The notes beneath the pieces were generated by a model. It saw nothing but the letters and a program-made list of their open reading frames with translations. It ran no database searches and was not told the DNA's origin. A stretch of 40,786 bases of DNA from an uncultured Lachnospiraceae bacterium (lineage in GTDB: Bacteria > Bacillota_A > Clostridia > Lachnospirales > Lachnospiraceae). Positions 16,328-25,881 of this stretch are shown one piece after another. The translations under genes and the position numbers were made by a program. The stretch lies in assembly GCA_947177885.1 (NCBI GenBank), contig CAMWWF010000001.1, positions 1-40,786 of the forward strand, given 5' to 3'. The first letter of the stretch is position 1; the number at the start of each line of letters is the position of its first letter.

Positions 16328-16622
16328 ACAATGCACTTTTTTAAGTTTTCATATACTTTTTTCAGCCAGGAAACCATTCATTTTTTAAGTATACCACACA
16401 GACATTTCGTTTGTCACTCTTTTAAAGATGCAATTTTTTCATAAGGAGATCATCAGCAGTAAACTGAAAGAAGACGAAATGCCCCCTCCATCCGCGGTCC
16501 GGCGAAGGACCTGCGCATCAGCTTTATTACTGCGAAACACTCATATGAAGAACCGGACTTCCATCGTTCTTCCCTTTATGTTTAAGCCGGGCGTGGAAAA
16601 AGGACGTATTAAGGTATGTCAA
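16328..16622. other. Intergenic stretch without a supported gene
   Basis: Between the operator-like site and the upp terminator I see only an AT-rich tract and a GGTCC/GGACC mini hairpin at about 16497-16512. A 68-codon plus-strand frame from 16428 has an AAGGAG-like site inside it, but its composition is not protein-like, and I do not call it. Confidence 0.5.
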
Positions 16623-16642
16623 AGGGGAGCTTAGGCTCCCCT
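16623..16642 (-). terminator. Terminator after upp
   Basis: AGGGGAGC (16623-16630) pairs perfectly with GCTCCCCT (16635-16642) over a 4-base loop. On the minus strand it lies 85 bases after the upp stop and ends in a short T run (TTTGAC). Confidence 0.65.
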
Positions 16643-16726
16643 GCGCTTATGATATACTTTTATCCTCTGCTGATTTTACAAACACTCTCCAGGGCAACGA
16701 TTCACGCTGCAGACAAACGTTTCCAC

Positions 16727-17368
16727 CTACTTCGTGCCAAATATCCTGTCACCCGCATCTCCCAGTCCGGGGCAGATGTACGCATGTTCGTTCAGGCAAC
16801 GGTCAATATGCCCTACATAAAGCTGAATGTCAGGATGATCCTTCATCAGTCTCTCTACTCCTTCCGGTGCAGCTATGATACACATGAATTTAATGTTCCT
16901 GCCGCCGTGCTGTTTGATAAAATTGACTGCCTCGGAGCCTGAACCGCCTGTGGCAAGCATGGGATCCACCACCACAATCGTCCTTTCACTGATGGGCTCC
17001 GGAAGTTTACAGTAATACTCATGAGGTTCGCATGTCTCCGGATCTCTGTAAAGTCCGATATGTCCCACCTTCGCACTGGGCACCAGTGCCAGAATTCCAT
17101 TGACCATACCCAGTCCCGCCCTCAAGATCGGTACCACCGCCAGTTTCTTACCCGCAATCCTGGGGCTCATACATGTCTCTATGGGTGTCTGTACCTCCAC
17201 ATCCTCCAACGGCAGATCCCTGAGCGCCTCATATCCCATCAGCGTGGCGATCTCTTCAATACATTTCCTGAATTCATTGGTTCCGGTATTCACATCCCTG
17301 ATCTGCGAAATCTTGTGCTGAATCAAAGGATGATCCATAACAAATACGTTTTCCTGCTTTTGCATCAT
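16727..17368 (-). CDS. upp: Uracil phosphoribosyltransferase
   Basis: The 213-residue protein makes UMP from uracil and PRPP in pyrimidine salvage. Diagnostic parts are [20 protein letters not shown] at the start, [20 protein letters not shown] (about 74-93), the PRPP loop [17 protein letters not shown] (129-145) and the uracil-binding [17 protein letters not shown] at the C-terminus. The length is normal. GAGGAACAG precedes the ATG pair. It starts 17 bases after the Rpn nuclease gene and has no promoter of its own that I can see, so it is probably read from the promoter at 18467-18494. A terminator follows at 16623-16642. Confidence 0.95.
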   Translation of the reverse strand: MMQKQENVFVMDHPLIQHKISQIRDVNTGTNEFRKCIEEIATLMGYEALRDLPLEDVEVQTPIETCMSPRIAGKKLAVVPILRAGLGMVNGILALVPSAKVGHIGLYRDPETCEPHEYYCKLPEPISERTIVVVDPMLATGGSGSEAVNFIKQHGGRNIKFMCIIAAPEGVERLMKDHPDIQLYVGHIDRCLNEHAYICPGLGDAGDRIFGTK

Positions 17369-17385
17369 CTGTTCCTCCTCGCAAT

Positions 17386-18285
17386 TTACCAGTACATCCG
17401 CATGCTTTTCTCAGTTTCTTCGTCTCCAAGGGAAAACTTCTCCTTCACTTTTTCAGCAGTCTCATCATAAGAAATTTTCAATTCTTTACAAACAGAGATG
17501 AGCACTTTTACTCCTTTTTCTATCCCCTTTTCTATTCCTTTTTCTATTCCTTCTTCCAAGCCTTCCGTTCTGGCTTCCTCCCGTTCCAACATCAGCTGCC
17601 TGTCAAATGTATAATCCAGCGTCATTGCTTTTACCACCTCCGATCGGTGTTTTATCAGAAAATCTCTTAACACATTCTCCTCTATACAACGATCTATTGC
17701 TCTCTCGATCGCATTCTCCAGATTGTCGTCGTCCTCTCCTCTGTGAAAATCCCTGACATAATCCACAAATATCATATACTCCCTTAACCAGGGGCATCTG
17801 CATAGTAATGCCTTATTTTTCCCGCTGTTAATATTATATACCCTGCACACCAATTCAATCTCAGGCTTTTTTACAGGCTTCTGGAAAGCATCCGACAGTC
17901 TCAGGTCATACTGCTCCGGCTGTTCTTCCTCCCCGTTGTAAAATATGGCAAATCTGGGTGTAGGTATCTTAACCAGCCGTCTGCCATATATATTCCTGCC
18001 ATTGATAAGCCGTTTCAACATGACCGAAAAGTAGACCAGACTCCTTACCGGCATGTTGGGACATACCGTGGACTGATGTTCATAAATACTTAAGCTCAGA
18101 TCCAGAACAAAGGCCGCATCATTCCTCACTGACAATGAGATTCCCTTGTCAAGATTATGAAGCTCTACCTCCTCCGGATCCAAATAATTTGAATGGTTCA
18201 CCGCATTGTAGAGCTGCAGTGCCCTGTTTCTGTCCTCCATGAGCATACTGAAAACATCACTTTTGTACTCTCTGTTACCTGCCAT
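17386..18285 (-). CDS. Rpn/YhgA-type PD-(D/E)XK nuclease (recombination-promoting nuclease / transposase-like family)
   Basis: About 299 residues. The N-terminal nuclease part shows the family signature: [54 protein letters not shown] and [12 protein letters not shown]. The D...E.HQS pattern is the PD-(D/E)XK active site. The C-terminus has a charged tandem stretch with GIEK repeated three times (about 257-268), encoded by 12-bp DNA repeats at 17515-17550. Rpn proteins promote RecA-independent recombination in E. coli; many copies are genomic parasites or defence-like genes. I chose the ATG at 18285, which has AAGGAGG upstream. It lies immediately ahead of upp. Confidence 0.88.
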   Translation of the reverse strand: MAGNREYKSDVFSMLMEDRNRALQLYNAVNHSNYLDPEEVELHNLDKGISLSVRNDAAFVLDLSLSIYEHQSTVCPNMPVRSLVYFSVMLKRLINGRNIYGRRLVKIPTPRFAIFYNGEEEQPEQYDLRLSDAFQKPVKKPEIELVCRVYNINSGKNKALLCRCPWLREYMIFVDYVRDFHRGEDDDNLENAIERAIDRCIEENVLRDFLIKHRSEVVKAMTLDYTFDRQLMLEREEARTEGLEEGIEKGIEKGIEKGVKVLISVCKELKISYDETAEKVKEKFSLGDEETEKSMRMYW

Positions 18286-18466
18286 CATTTTCCTCCTTGC
18301 GTATATGCAGGAGCATGGCACTATGTTCTACCGACTGAAACTCCTGCTTTTGTTTATAGTGGGGTTAAAAGCATGAATTTCCGTAAATAGAATAACATTA
18401 AAAATGACCGACAAACGCGCACAATATCTTAAAGCCGCGTCCAATAAGAAAATATGCTTTGATTTC

Positions 18467-18494
18467 ATTATAACCGATAAACGGTATAAGTCAA
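18467..18494 (-). promoter_or_regulatory. Sigma-A-type promoter for the Rpn-upp unit
   Basis: On the minus strand, TTGACT (18494-18489) and TATAAT (18472-18467) are separated by 16 bp. The spacer contains ACCG-TTTAT-CGGT, a short dyad that could be an operator. The leader to the nuclease start is about 180 bases and can fold GCAGGAG against CTCCTGC close to the ribosome site. Confidence 0.7.
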
Positions 18495-18522
18495 TACGTA
18501 AATTTATTTTGCAGTAAATATT

Positions 18523-19725
18523 TCAACGCTCGCCGCACACCTGAAAAATGTAGAACTTCAGATAATAGCTCTGATCTGCCGCCCACAGGATTGGATGGTC
18601 GCAGGCTTGTGTGCGGAATTCCACCTGGCGCAGACGTTTGTGGGCGCCGGCGGCCGCTTCCCTGATCGTTCTGGCAAAGAGATCTGGTTCCATAAAATGG
18701 GAGCAGGAACAGGTCACCAGGAAACCGCCGTCCCGAACCAGCTTCAATCCGCGCAGATTGATCTCACGATAGCCCTTTACCGCATTTTTCACAGAGTTTC
18801 TGGACTTGGTAAAGGCAGGAGGATCCAGGATCACCACATCAAATGTTTCTCCCTCCGCCTCCAGCCCGGGCAGTAATTCAAACACATCCCCGCACTGAAA
18901 TCTGACTCTGTCCTCCAAATGATTCAGCCTTGCGTTCTCCGTTGCCTGATCCACCGCCAGTTGAGAAGCGTCTACTCCCAAAACACTTGACGCTCCCGCA
19001 ATTCCGGCATTCAGCGCAAAGGAACCCGTGTGAGTGAAGCAGTCCAGCACCTTTTTGTCCTTGCAGAATCTGTGGATGGAAGCACGATTGTTTTTCTGGT
19101 CCAGAAAGAATCCCGTCTTCTGACCGTCCTCCACGTCCACAATGTATTTTACGCCGTTTTCCATGATCTCCACCTTTGTGTCAAACGGTTCGCCGATAAA
19201 ACCCTTGCTGCGCTCCATTCCTTCCTGCAGGCGGACTTTTGCGTCACTTCTCTCATACACTCCGCGGATCGCGATGCCGTCTTCCGCAAGTACCTTCTTC
19301 ACGGCCTCCACAATGGTCAGCTTCCATTTATCGATTCCCAGCGCCAGGGATTCCACCACCAGCACATCCGAGAACTTGTCCACCACAATACCCGGCAGAA
19401 AATCCGCCTCGCCGAAGATCACGCGGCAGCTGGAGGTATCAATGGTCTGCTTCCTGTACTCCCATGCATCCCTCACACGCCGTTCGATAAAAGCGGCGTC
19501 AATAACCGCATCTTTTCTGCGGGACAGAAGGCGGACGGTGATCCTGGAATTTGTATTGATATAGCCGCAGCCCATACAGTAGCCGTCAAAGTCATGAACC
19601 GTAACCATATCACCGTTCTCAAAGCTTCCCATGACGGATTCAATCTCGTTGTCATACACCCACATACCGCCTGCTTTCAGGGTACGTCCCTCTCCCTTTT
19701 TTAACGTTACAATCGTCTGATACAT
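18523..19725 (-). CDS. 23S rRNA methyltransferase, RlmI-like (PUA plus class I SAM domain)
   Basis: The 400-residue protein has an N-terminal PUA-type domain (MYQTIVTLKKGEGRTLKAGG, WVYDNEIESVMGSFENGD, about 1-75). A catalytic part follows with GQKTGFFLDQKNNR (about 212-225), SAM motif VLDCFTHTGSFALNAG, then DVVILDPPAFTKSRNS and VTCSCSHFM. The Cys pair in CSCSH suits an m5C enzyme. E. coli RlmI methylates C1962 of 23S rRNA; exact site specificity here is inferred. AGGAG precedes the ATG by 7 bases, 37 bases after the membrane protein gene. Confidence 0.9.
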   Translation of the reverse strand: MYQTIVTLKKGEGRTLKAGGMWVYDNEIESVMGSFENGDMVTVHDFDGYCMGCGYINTNSRITVRLLSRRKDAVIDAAFIERRVRDAWEYRKQTIDTSSCRVIFGEADFLPGIVVDKFSDVLVVESLALGIDKWKLTIVEAVKKVLAEDGIAIRGVYERSDAKVRLQEGMERSKGFIGEPFDTKVEIMENGVKYIVDVEDGQKTGFFLDQKNNRASIHRFCKDKKVLDCFTHTGSFALNAGIAGASSVLGVDASQLAVDQATENARLNHLEDRVRFQCGDVFELLPGLEAEGETFDVVILDPPAFTKSRNSVKNAVKGYREINLRGLKLVRDGGFLVTCSCSHFMEPDLFARTIREAAAGAHKRLRQVEFRTQACDHPILWAADQSYYLKFYIFQVCGER

Positions 19726-19762
19726 AGCGCCGCTCCTTTTTTATCCTGATATAATATTCTTG

Positions 19763-20884
19763 TCATCCTATTCCGTAAGCACGCTTATACTTTTCAATAA
19801 AGTCTTCCATACCTGAAACATTAAAGATCCTGTTCTTCAATTTCAGAAATACTGTCACTTTCCCATTCTTCTGCGGAATCACCTGAAATTCCGGATACCC
19901 GGATTCTTCATATAAAAATGCTTCCCCGCAGTAATTCATTCCATGCTCATAGAAAATAATATAATCCCTGCTGCCGGCCAGAGGAAACAGTCCAAACAGA
20001 ACAGCCGCCGTATATGCCAGAATCACCGACCCTGCCAGATATCCCTGTGAGGATTTATAATAGCAGAACACCGATGCCGCAGCAAGCCCCAATGTCATAA
20101 TAACAGCCATCTGCTTTAGGATCACTTTCTTATCCACAAATACCTGTGTCAGTATATTTCCCAGACGGGCTTCCTGTTCGGGATTCAGATTCTTCTTATT
20201 CTTTCCGAAGAAAACCGCCAGCTTTTCCCGCCTTCTCACAAGCAATAGTATCACTCCCGCCGCAAACACTGCAATGCTGCCCGCAAAAAGATTTCTCATC
20301 CCGTTCAGCGTATCATCCTGTCTGATCATATAAACCGTTCCCATATCCGCGATCTCCTGAGAAGTATATCCAAGAGCCTCCAGATATTCCTCCAGCATAC
20401 GCTGCAGACTCTCGGAGCGGTTTTTCACCACATACCCGTTGATCTGCACATCAGCCTGCGGTTCCAGACCCCCATACAAATATTGAAAGGTTTCCTCCGT
20501 CAATGTCTCCATGGCGTTTCGATACCGCAGTGGCACCTGCAGGATCATTACACTGTTGTAACCGGGAACCGCATAATAGTATCCGCTTTTCGTCTCGCCG
20601 GTCTTTCTGCCGTATTCCGCGCTGATAACGGAAGACTCCGCAAAACATCCGTACGTATAGAGTACCCTCCCTCCGATATGGTCTCCGGGTTCAACAGCAT
20701 AGCTGAGCAGGCTTTCAAAATCAGCGGACGGCCTTACCGCTATGGCAAACCTGTCTATGGAAATCAGCATTCCGAAAATACCTGCCACGATCAAAAACGG
20801 CACTAATGCATTCATAATGTCCTGCAGCTTTTCTTTCCCCGACTCTTTCTCCGTGGGGGCGTACATTTGCCCTTGTCGTACCAT
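19763..20884 (-). CDS. Uncharacterised membrane protein with four predicted helices
   Basis: This 373-residue protein has a membrane helix near the N-terminus (ALVPFLIVAGIFGMLISI, about 26-43). A large extracytoplasmic domain of about 160 residues follows (VLYTYGCFAESSVISAEYG, then TEETFQYLYGGLEPQADVQI). A second helix lies around 200-218 and a helix pair near 262-305. The C-terminus returns to the cytoplasm and ends with a beta-rich domain (FQVIPQKNGKVTVFLKLKNR). I do not recognise a family beyond Lachnospiraceae membrane proteins of unknown function. The ATG at 20884 follows GGGAG by nine bases, 17 bases after the 51-codon ORF, so it is in one transcript with lhr. Confidence 0.7.
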   Translation of the reverse strand: MVRQGQMYAPTEKESGKEKLQDIMNALVPFLIVAGIFGMLISIDRFAIAVRPSADFESLLSYAVEPGDHIGGRVLYTYGCFAESSVISAEYGRKTGETKSGYYYAVPGYNSVMILQVPLRYRNAMETLTEETFQYLYGGLEPQADVQINGYVVKNRSESLQRMLEEYLEALGYTSQEIADMGTVYMIRQDDTLNGMRNLFAGSIAVFAAGVILLLVRRREKLAVFFGKNKKNLNPEQEARLGNILTQVFVDKKVILKQMAVIMTLGLAAASVFCYYKSSQGYLAGSVILAYTAAVLFGLFPLAGSRDYIIFYEHGMNYCGEAFLYEESGYPEFQVIPQKNGKVTVFLKLKNRIFNVSGMEDFIEKYKRAYGIG

Positions 20885-20901
20885 TTATCCATTCTCCCGT
20901 A

Positions 20902-21057
20902 TCACTGTTCTATAAATCTTCCTGAGCATTGCTGACCAAAGAAATCAATGATCTCTTTCGCGCTTACCGGCGCCATATTATTGGCATCAACTCCTACATC
21001 ATACCGAAGGATTCCATTTTGCAGGCTTTTCAAATTGTACTCCCTGCCATCTCTCAT
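20902..21057 (-). CDS. Small protein (51 aa) translationally coupled to lhr; function unknown
   Basis: The lhr stop codon overlaps an ATG in the sequence ATGA. From that ATG (21057) a 51-codon frame runs to 20902. The product starts MRDGREYNLKSLQNGILRYD, passes VGVDANNMAPVSAKEIIDFF and ends GQQCSGRFIEQ. It is hydrophilic, without membrane segment or signal. About a third of its codons begin with G, as in real bacterial genes. It has no ribosome site of its own, as expected for ATGA coupling. It ends 17 bases before the membrane protein start. A plus-strand frame covers the same bases but crosses the lhr end and is less likely. Confidence 0.6.
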   Translation of the reverse strand: MRDGREYNLKSLQNGILRYDVGVDANNMAPVSAKEIIDFFGQQCSGRFIEQ

Positions 21058-24000
21058 CTGTATAAACAGAAATCCTGCATTTCCCTCATAAAACCGCTCT
21101 TGCCGAAGGCTTCCGCGGCTTCCGTCGGATATTCCTTCACCACAATGCGTTTCCTGCCGGGAAAGATCCTTCCCCGCTTAAATTCCTCCGCAAACATTGA
21201 AAGCATTTCTTCCAATCCTTTTCTTTCAAAGACACGGAAAACCCTGCCCTGTCTCTCAAACAACGCTGCAGGAAGACCACCCGCAAAAGCAATTGCCGTT
21301 CCCGGCACATTGATGAAAGCTCTGCCCTCCGTATGAGGAAAGATCTTTCCCCAGGGTTGCATGGGATCGGCGGCATTCAGCCAGATCACCTCCCCTGGAG
21401 GATATAATGTGGAACGGGACCTGCCCTCCTCCACTGACCTGAATTTCACCGAATCCGATGCGGGATGCATAAGAGCATGGGTCACGCCCTCGAAGTCCTC
21501 CCGGCGGATAAACTGTGCTCCCGAAAGTCCCCGCACAAAATACCCTCTTCTCACCTGTCCCGTGTATTCCTGAACGCGCAGAAGATTCAACGCCTCCTGC
21601 CAGGGCAGATCACAGGCTGCCGCCGTCTCCCTGCACAGGATCAGATATCGGTCAAAGCATCGGTTCATCTGTTCCTGCACAGTAAGGATCAGCAAGGGCC
21701 GCACCAGATCAAACCGTCCCGCCTGCAGCGCTTTCACTCTGGTGTTGACCCGCTGTCTGGCGGATGCCTTCTTCATTTTCTCTCTGCCCAGCCACTGACG
21801 GACCGGCACAAAGCTGTCTGCGCACACCACTCCCTTTTCCAACAGAGACTGCAATACATCATAAACGGATTCTCCGGCAGAACAGGCCGTCAAATCTTTT
21901 TGGGACCTTTCCGGTGATTTCTCTGACAGCACTCCCTTCAATGCCTGCATAAAGCTGGCGCCCCGTCTGGACAGTGTCTCCGCCAGAAGTTTCTCCGATT
22001 CCGAGAGCTTATCCCAGAGTATCTCCGGTTCCCTGTCCCAGTCAATATCCTGCACAGGGTCAAAGCGCAGCTTCCCGCCCTCTTCCATGTGCCAGAAATA
22101 TTCTCCTCCCGCAAGAAGCGTATCCAGAAGATTTTCCCTGTAATTTCTCACCCGCACAGGCAGAATCAATTCCTCCCAGACAGCTGCGGGAAGGGCAAGA
22201 CCCGCCAGAGAAGCGATCGCCGCTTTCAGACATTCCTCCGAAGGAGCCTGACGCTGTATTCGGGAAAGCAGTAGCGCCGCATAGTTTTCCGGAGAACAGG
22301 TGAAGATCTCTTCCCTGCGGTTTTTCAAAGTCTGTATTCTGGCGCGCTTGTATAACTGAGCGTGATAATACACAAATTCCTTCTGAAGTATTTTTGTCTG
22401 CAGACTGTCTCTCTGTCCCGGTACCATCTGCTGATCGTTGCCTTGTTCCGACATATTTTCATAAGCGTCAGTCCGGAAACCGTCGGATCCATATGCCGTC
22501 TCCGCTTCTTCCTGCTTTACCGCCTCACCCTTCCCACAGAGCGTTTCCAACACGCTTCGGGCTGTCTCTTCGGTCCAGCCATACCGCTGCGCCACATTGG
22601 ACGCGTTTGCCCCGCCGCGATAACGAAGCATTCTGCGGACGATATCGGCGGCCGCTTCCCACTGCCGCTTCCCGTCTGTCCGCAAACAGTCATCCGTTTT
22701 GTCCTGTGTTGACGGATCCTTCTCCCTCTCAGGCATTGATGCGCCTGCCTTCCTTTCCTTTTGGTATTCTCCCGGCTGCGCCAGCGCTGACCGATATTCT
22801 TCCTGCTGCTCCGCAGCGATCCAAAGTCCCTGCTCCAGATACACTGCCCTGCCTTCCTCCGCCAGCTTTTCCAACCACTCCACAGGAATGTCCAACTCTC
22901 CCGCAGCCAGATCTCCTTCTGTCATCAACAGAGAATGAAGCTGTCTCTCGTCCTCGGGAAGTTTCCTCCGCTCCTGAACTGCGGAAAGCTCCGCCGCCCC
23001 TGGGCGCACCAACTCCTTTTCCCCCTTTAACGCCTCCTCCACCGCCGCATGGATCCCTCTGGGCGTAGGAGCATAATCATACATGACCGCCGCTTCCTGT
23101 GCCCACTGCAAGGGCAGTGACATGGGAGATGCCGTCTCCGTATATACCTCTCGCACTATAATTTCTCCCGCATGAATCTTCTCCAGGATATCCCTGACCC
23201 CTGCCACATCCCAGAGCTGGTTCATACACTCCTGTCTGGTCTCCCGGATCAGAGGATGCTCCCTTTCCCGCACCACCTGATCCAGCATCTCCGCACTCCG
23301 GAGCCGCTGCATCCACAAGGGCTGACGCCCGTTTCCGCGAACCCCCATCATCAGCGCCCTGCCACAGTTATAACGGAATGCTATATTAAAGAGAGAGGTG
23401 GCAGGCAGCATTGCGGACAAGACCGCCTCCGAAGTCTCCGCATTGATCCTCTGCAACAGTCCCTCAGGCATTACTTCATTTCCGTAAGCATAGAGCAGAA
23501 AACCGTCTTCCTCGTCCACGCTTCCCACGTTGATCCCCAGCGTCTCCTTGGCCGTCTGTGCCGCAAGAAGCGCCAACGGGCTGTTGATCTGCCGCCCGAA
23601 AACAGAGTGGATCATAAGCTGGCTGTTCCCGGACCGGTCCCTGAAATGCTCCGCAATCATGGTCCTGTCATCAGGCAAGCCACCAGTTGCCGCAATCTGA
23701 CGTGTCAGATATCCCGCGGAGAGACCGGCTGCCGACTGGTCCAGCCCCAACCCACTCAGGGCTTCCCTGAGCCTACCGTCCCGCTCCGCCTCCGAAAGTC
23801 CGCGCAGTATCCTGCCGAATGCCGCTCCTGTCTCCCGATTTCTGCCCTTCAGCTCACCCTTCCAGAAAGGAAGCCTTGCTCCCTCCACGGGAGCCTGCGT
23901 CACCGTGACCATATCCCTGCCGATATTCGTCACTTTCCACGCGAAAGCGCCGAGAATGAATCGATCGCCTTTTTGTGTCTCATAGACAAATTCCTCGTCC

Positions 24001-25511
24001 ACCTCACCGATCTTAACACCCTCCTCCGTCCGCACGGTAAAGAGCCCCTTGTCGGGAATAGTGCCGCCGGCGGAGACGGCGAGCATCCTGCTGTACCCAT
24101 CCCCCTCCACCTTCTCATGAATCCTGTCATACAAAATACGGGGCCGCACCGGCATGTCCCGCTTGTGCTCATAATCTCCCGCCAACATTTCCAGGACACT
24201 TTTCACATCCTCTTTCGTGATTTTTCGAAAAGGCCATGCTCTGGGCAGAAGCTCCATCACCTCATCTATCTCATACCCCCTGAAAGCCGCCATGGAAACC
24301 AGATGTTGGGCCAGCACATCCAGACAGCCTGCCGGAGGATTGATACGCTCCACCCTGCCCTCTCTGGCAAGCTGTGCCGTCATCCCGCAGAGAACACACT
24401 CTGCCGCTGTTCTGGGAAAGAGATACATGACACTGGTCCGGGACGGATTATGTCCCGCCCTCCCCAGTCTCTGCATGGTGCCTGAGACCGTGCGGGGACA
24501 GCCTACCTGGAGCACCTGATCGATCTCGCCCACATCAATGCCCAGCTCCATGGAAGAAGTGGCGCACAGGAGCCGCAGCTTTCCCTCCCGCAGATTTTCT
24601 TCCGTCTCCTGCCTCTGCTCCTTGGAAAGACTCCCGTGGTGGACTCTGGCAAAATCCTCCCCTCCCAGCAGATTTACATAATAGGCAAGCTTTTCCGCAT
24701 ATCGCCTGCCCTCCACAAAAGCGATCACACTGCGGTTCCCCTGGCAATATTGGTACACTAGCGCCGCAAGCTCCTGCCAAACAGGATCCTTCCTCTTCTT
24801 TCCCGCATCCGCATAAGGTCCCAATATCTGCAGCCGCACCTTTTTCTCCATGGAAGGCGCCGCCACGGTCACTGCTTCCGGAGCCAGATATTCAGCCGCT
24901 CTGTCCAAAGGAGCAATGGTGGCAGACAGACCGATCCGTTGAAGATACCTTTTACAGAGTGCGTCCAGTCTGGCAAGGGAGAACATCAGATGCGCTCCCC
25001 GCTTGGTGTCGATCAGGGCGTGGAGCTCGTCTATGATCACCGCCTTCGCGGTACATAGCACATTCTGCCCTGTCTTGGAGGTAAGCATGAGATAAAGCGA
25101 TTCCGGTGTGATGATCAGGATATGGGGCGGCTTTCTCACCATCTGCTGCCTCTCCCGCTGGGTGGTATCGCCGGTGCGGATCGCCACAGAGATCAGCTCT
25201 TCCCCGCCAATTCCCTCCAAAGGCTTCCGAAGATTCTCACGGATATCAGCGGCAAGAGATTTTAACGGAGACACATAGATAAGTTGCAGCTCTCTCTTCA
25301 GATTTCCTTCCGCCGCCTGCCGTTTCAGCCTGTCCAAAAAGACCAAAAAGGCGGAAAGAGTCTTCCCCGTTCCGGTCGGCGCAGACACCAGCACATGCCC
25401 TCCCGCGGCAATAGCCGGCCAGGAAGCCTCCTGAACCGACGTGGGATCTCCCAGTCTGTCCCGAAACCATTCTGCAGTATGCTTGTCAAATAATTGCAGA
25501 CACTCTTTCAT
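21054..25511 (-). CDS. lhr: Lhr-type ATP-dependent DEAD/DEAH helicase (large)
   Basis: About 1485 residues, the normal size for full-length bacterial Lhr. The helicase core carries the Q-like VQEASWPAIAAGGHVLVSAP, Walker A PTGTGKTLSAF (around 45-55), the DELH box in AVIIDELHALIDTKRG, motif III LSATIAPL, and the second RecA domain with LLCATSSMELGIDVG and VSGTMQRLGRAGHNPS. Winged-helix and Lhr-core domains follow. A long C-terminal half includes a low-complexity charged insert (about 925-1010). Lhr proteins translocate on single-stranded DNA 3' to 5' and are tied to DNA repair. I chose the ATG at 25511 with GGGAG five bases upstream; an ATG at 25538 is the alternative. The gene shares a transcript with the small ORF and membrane protein. 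Confidence 0.9.
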   Translation of the reverse strand: MKECLQLFDKHTAEWFRDRLGDPTSVQEASWPAIAAGGHVLVSAPTGTGKTLSAFLVFLDRLKRQAAEGNLKRELQLIYVSPLKSLAADIRENLRKPLEGIGGEELISVAIRTGDTTQRERQQMVRKPPHILIITPESLYLMLTSKTGQNVLCTAKAVIIDELHALIDTKRGAHLMFSLARLDALCKRYLQRIGLSATIAPLDRAAEYLAPEAVTVAAPSMEKKVRLQILGPYADAGKKRKDPVWQELAALVYQYCQGNRSVIAFVEGRRYAEKLAYYVNLLGGEDFARVHHGSLSKEQRQETEENLREGKLRLLCATSSMELGIDVGEIDQVLQVGCPRTVSGTMQRLGRAGHNPSRTSVMYLFPRTAAECVLCGMTAQLAREGRVERINPPAGCLDVLAQHLVSMAAFRGYEIDEVMELLPRAWPFRKITKEDVKSVLEMLAGDYEHKRDMPVRPRILYDRIHEKVEGDGYSRMLAVSAGGTIPDKGLFTVRTEEGVKIGEVDEEFVYETQKGDRFILGAFAWKVTNIGRDMVTVTQAPVEGARLPFWKGELKGRNRETGAAFGRILRGLSEAERDGRLREALSGLGLDQSAAGLSAGYLTRQIAATGGLPDDRTMIAEHFRDRSGNSQLMIHSVFGRQINSPLALLAAQTAKETLGINVGSVDEEDGFLLYAYGNEVMPEGLLQRINAETSEAVLSAMLPATSLFNIAFRYNCGRALMMGVRGNGRQPLWMQRLRSAEMLDQVVREREHPLIRETRQECMNQLWDVAGVRDILEKIHAGEIIVREVYTETASPMSLPLQWAQEAAVMYDYAPTPRGIHAAVEEALKGEKELVRPGAAELSAVQERRKLPEDERQLHSLLMTEGDLAAGELDIPVEWLEKLAEEGRAVYLEQGLWIAAEQQEEYRSALAQPGEYQKERKAGASMPEREKDPSTQDKTDDCLRTDGKRQWEAAADIVRRMLRYRGGANASNVAQRYGWTEETARSVLETLCGKGEAVKQEEAETAYGSDGFRTDAYENMSEQGNDQQMVPGQRDSLQTKILQKEFVYYHAQLYKRARIQTLKNRREEIFTCSPENYAALLLSRIQRQAPSEECLKAAIASLAGLALPAAVWEELILPVRVRNYRENLLDTLLAGGEYFWHMEEGGKLRFDPVQDIDWDREPEILWDKLSESEKLLAETLSRRGASFMQALKGVLSEKSPERSQKDLTACSAGESVYDVLQSLLEKGVVCADSFVPVRQWLGREKMKKASARQRVNTRVKALQAGRFDLVRPLLILTVQEQMNRCFDRYLILCRETAAACDLPWQEALNLLRVQEYTGQVRRGYFVRGLSGAQFIRREDFEGVTHALMHPASDSVKFRSVEEGRSRSTLYPPGEVIWLNAADPMQPWGKIFPHTEGRAFINVPGTAIAFAGGLPAALFERQGRVFRVFERKGLEEMLSMFAEEFKRGRIFPGRKRIVVKEYPTEAAEAFGKSGFMREMQDFCLYR

Positions 25512-25754
25512 CCCGTCTCCCTCACAGCGCATCTTCATTTCTCATCCCATATGCTTCTTTGGGGTAGAAACTTTTCACATCACATAGAAACTTTTTCTTC
25601 TATCTTATGCGTTTTTCCCTTGACAATCAATCACTTTTTATATATTATTGTAACTGTTTGGAGCTGACTTTAAGAGAATTATGCTCTTATTGTATTCGGT
25701 TTTTGATTCCTGTCTTCATTTGATGCAAGAGAACTGTTATCACAAACTTTATAA

Positions 25755-25828
25755 CGGCGCGTGGCTCAGCTTGGTAGAGCGCTGCGTTCGGGACGCAGAG
25801 GTCGCGTGTTCGAATCACGTCGCGCCGA
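25755..25828 (+). tRNA. tRNA-Pro (anticodon CGG)
   Basis: The sequence folds as a full cloverleaf. The acceptor is CGGCGCG (25755-25761) against CGCGCCG (25821-25827) with A as discriminator. The D arm is GCTC/GAGC, the anticodon arm is CTGCG-TTCGGGA-CGCAG with CGG in the anticodon place, and the T arm is GCGTG-TTCGAAT-CACGT. CCA is not encoded. Anticodon CGG reads CCG proline codons. A terminator follows within 10 bases. Confidence 0.95.
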
Positions 25829-25835
25829 GTATGGT

Positions 25836-25881
25836 AAAAAGTGCCGGAATCCTTGATTTTAAAGGGGTTCCGGTACTTTTT
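25836..25881 (+). terminator. Terminator of tRNA-Pro
   Basis: AAAAAGTGCCGGAATCC (25836-25852) pairs with GGTTCCGGTACTTTTT (25866-25881) with a G-U pair and one bulge. The stem ends in five T residues. Confidence 0.85.

Noticed and set aside
16428..16634. 68-codon plus-strand ORF between the uptake operon and upp
   Set aside because: Composition is not protein-like, it crosses the upp terminator region and there is no family signal.
18322..18466. 45-codon minus-strand frame starting within the Rpn promoter -10 box
   Set aside because: Its ATG overlaps the TATAAT box and there is no ribosome site, so it cannot be translated from this promoter.
20929..21336. 135-codon plus-strand ORF across the end of lhr
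   Set aside because: It crosses the lhr 3' end in antisense. The minus-strand 51-codon frame fits the operon joins much better.
23172..24485. 437-codon plus-strand ORF antisense to lhr
   Set aside because: It is a shadow of the Lhr reading frame, rich in His, Arg and Pro, with no motif or ribosome site.
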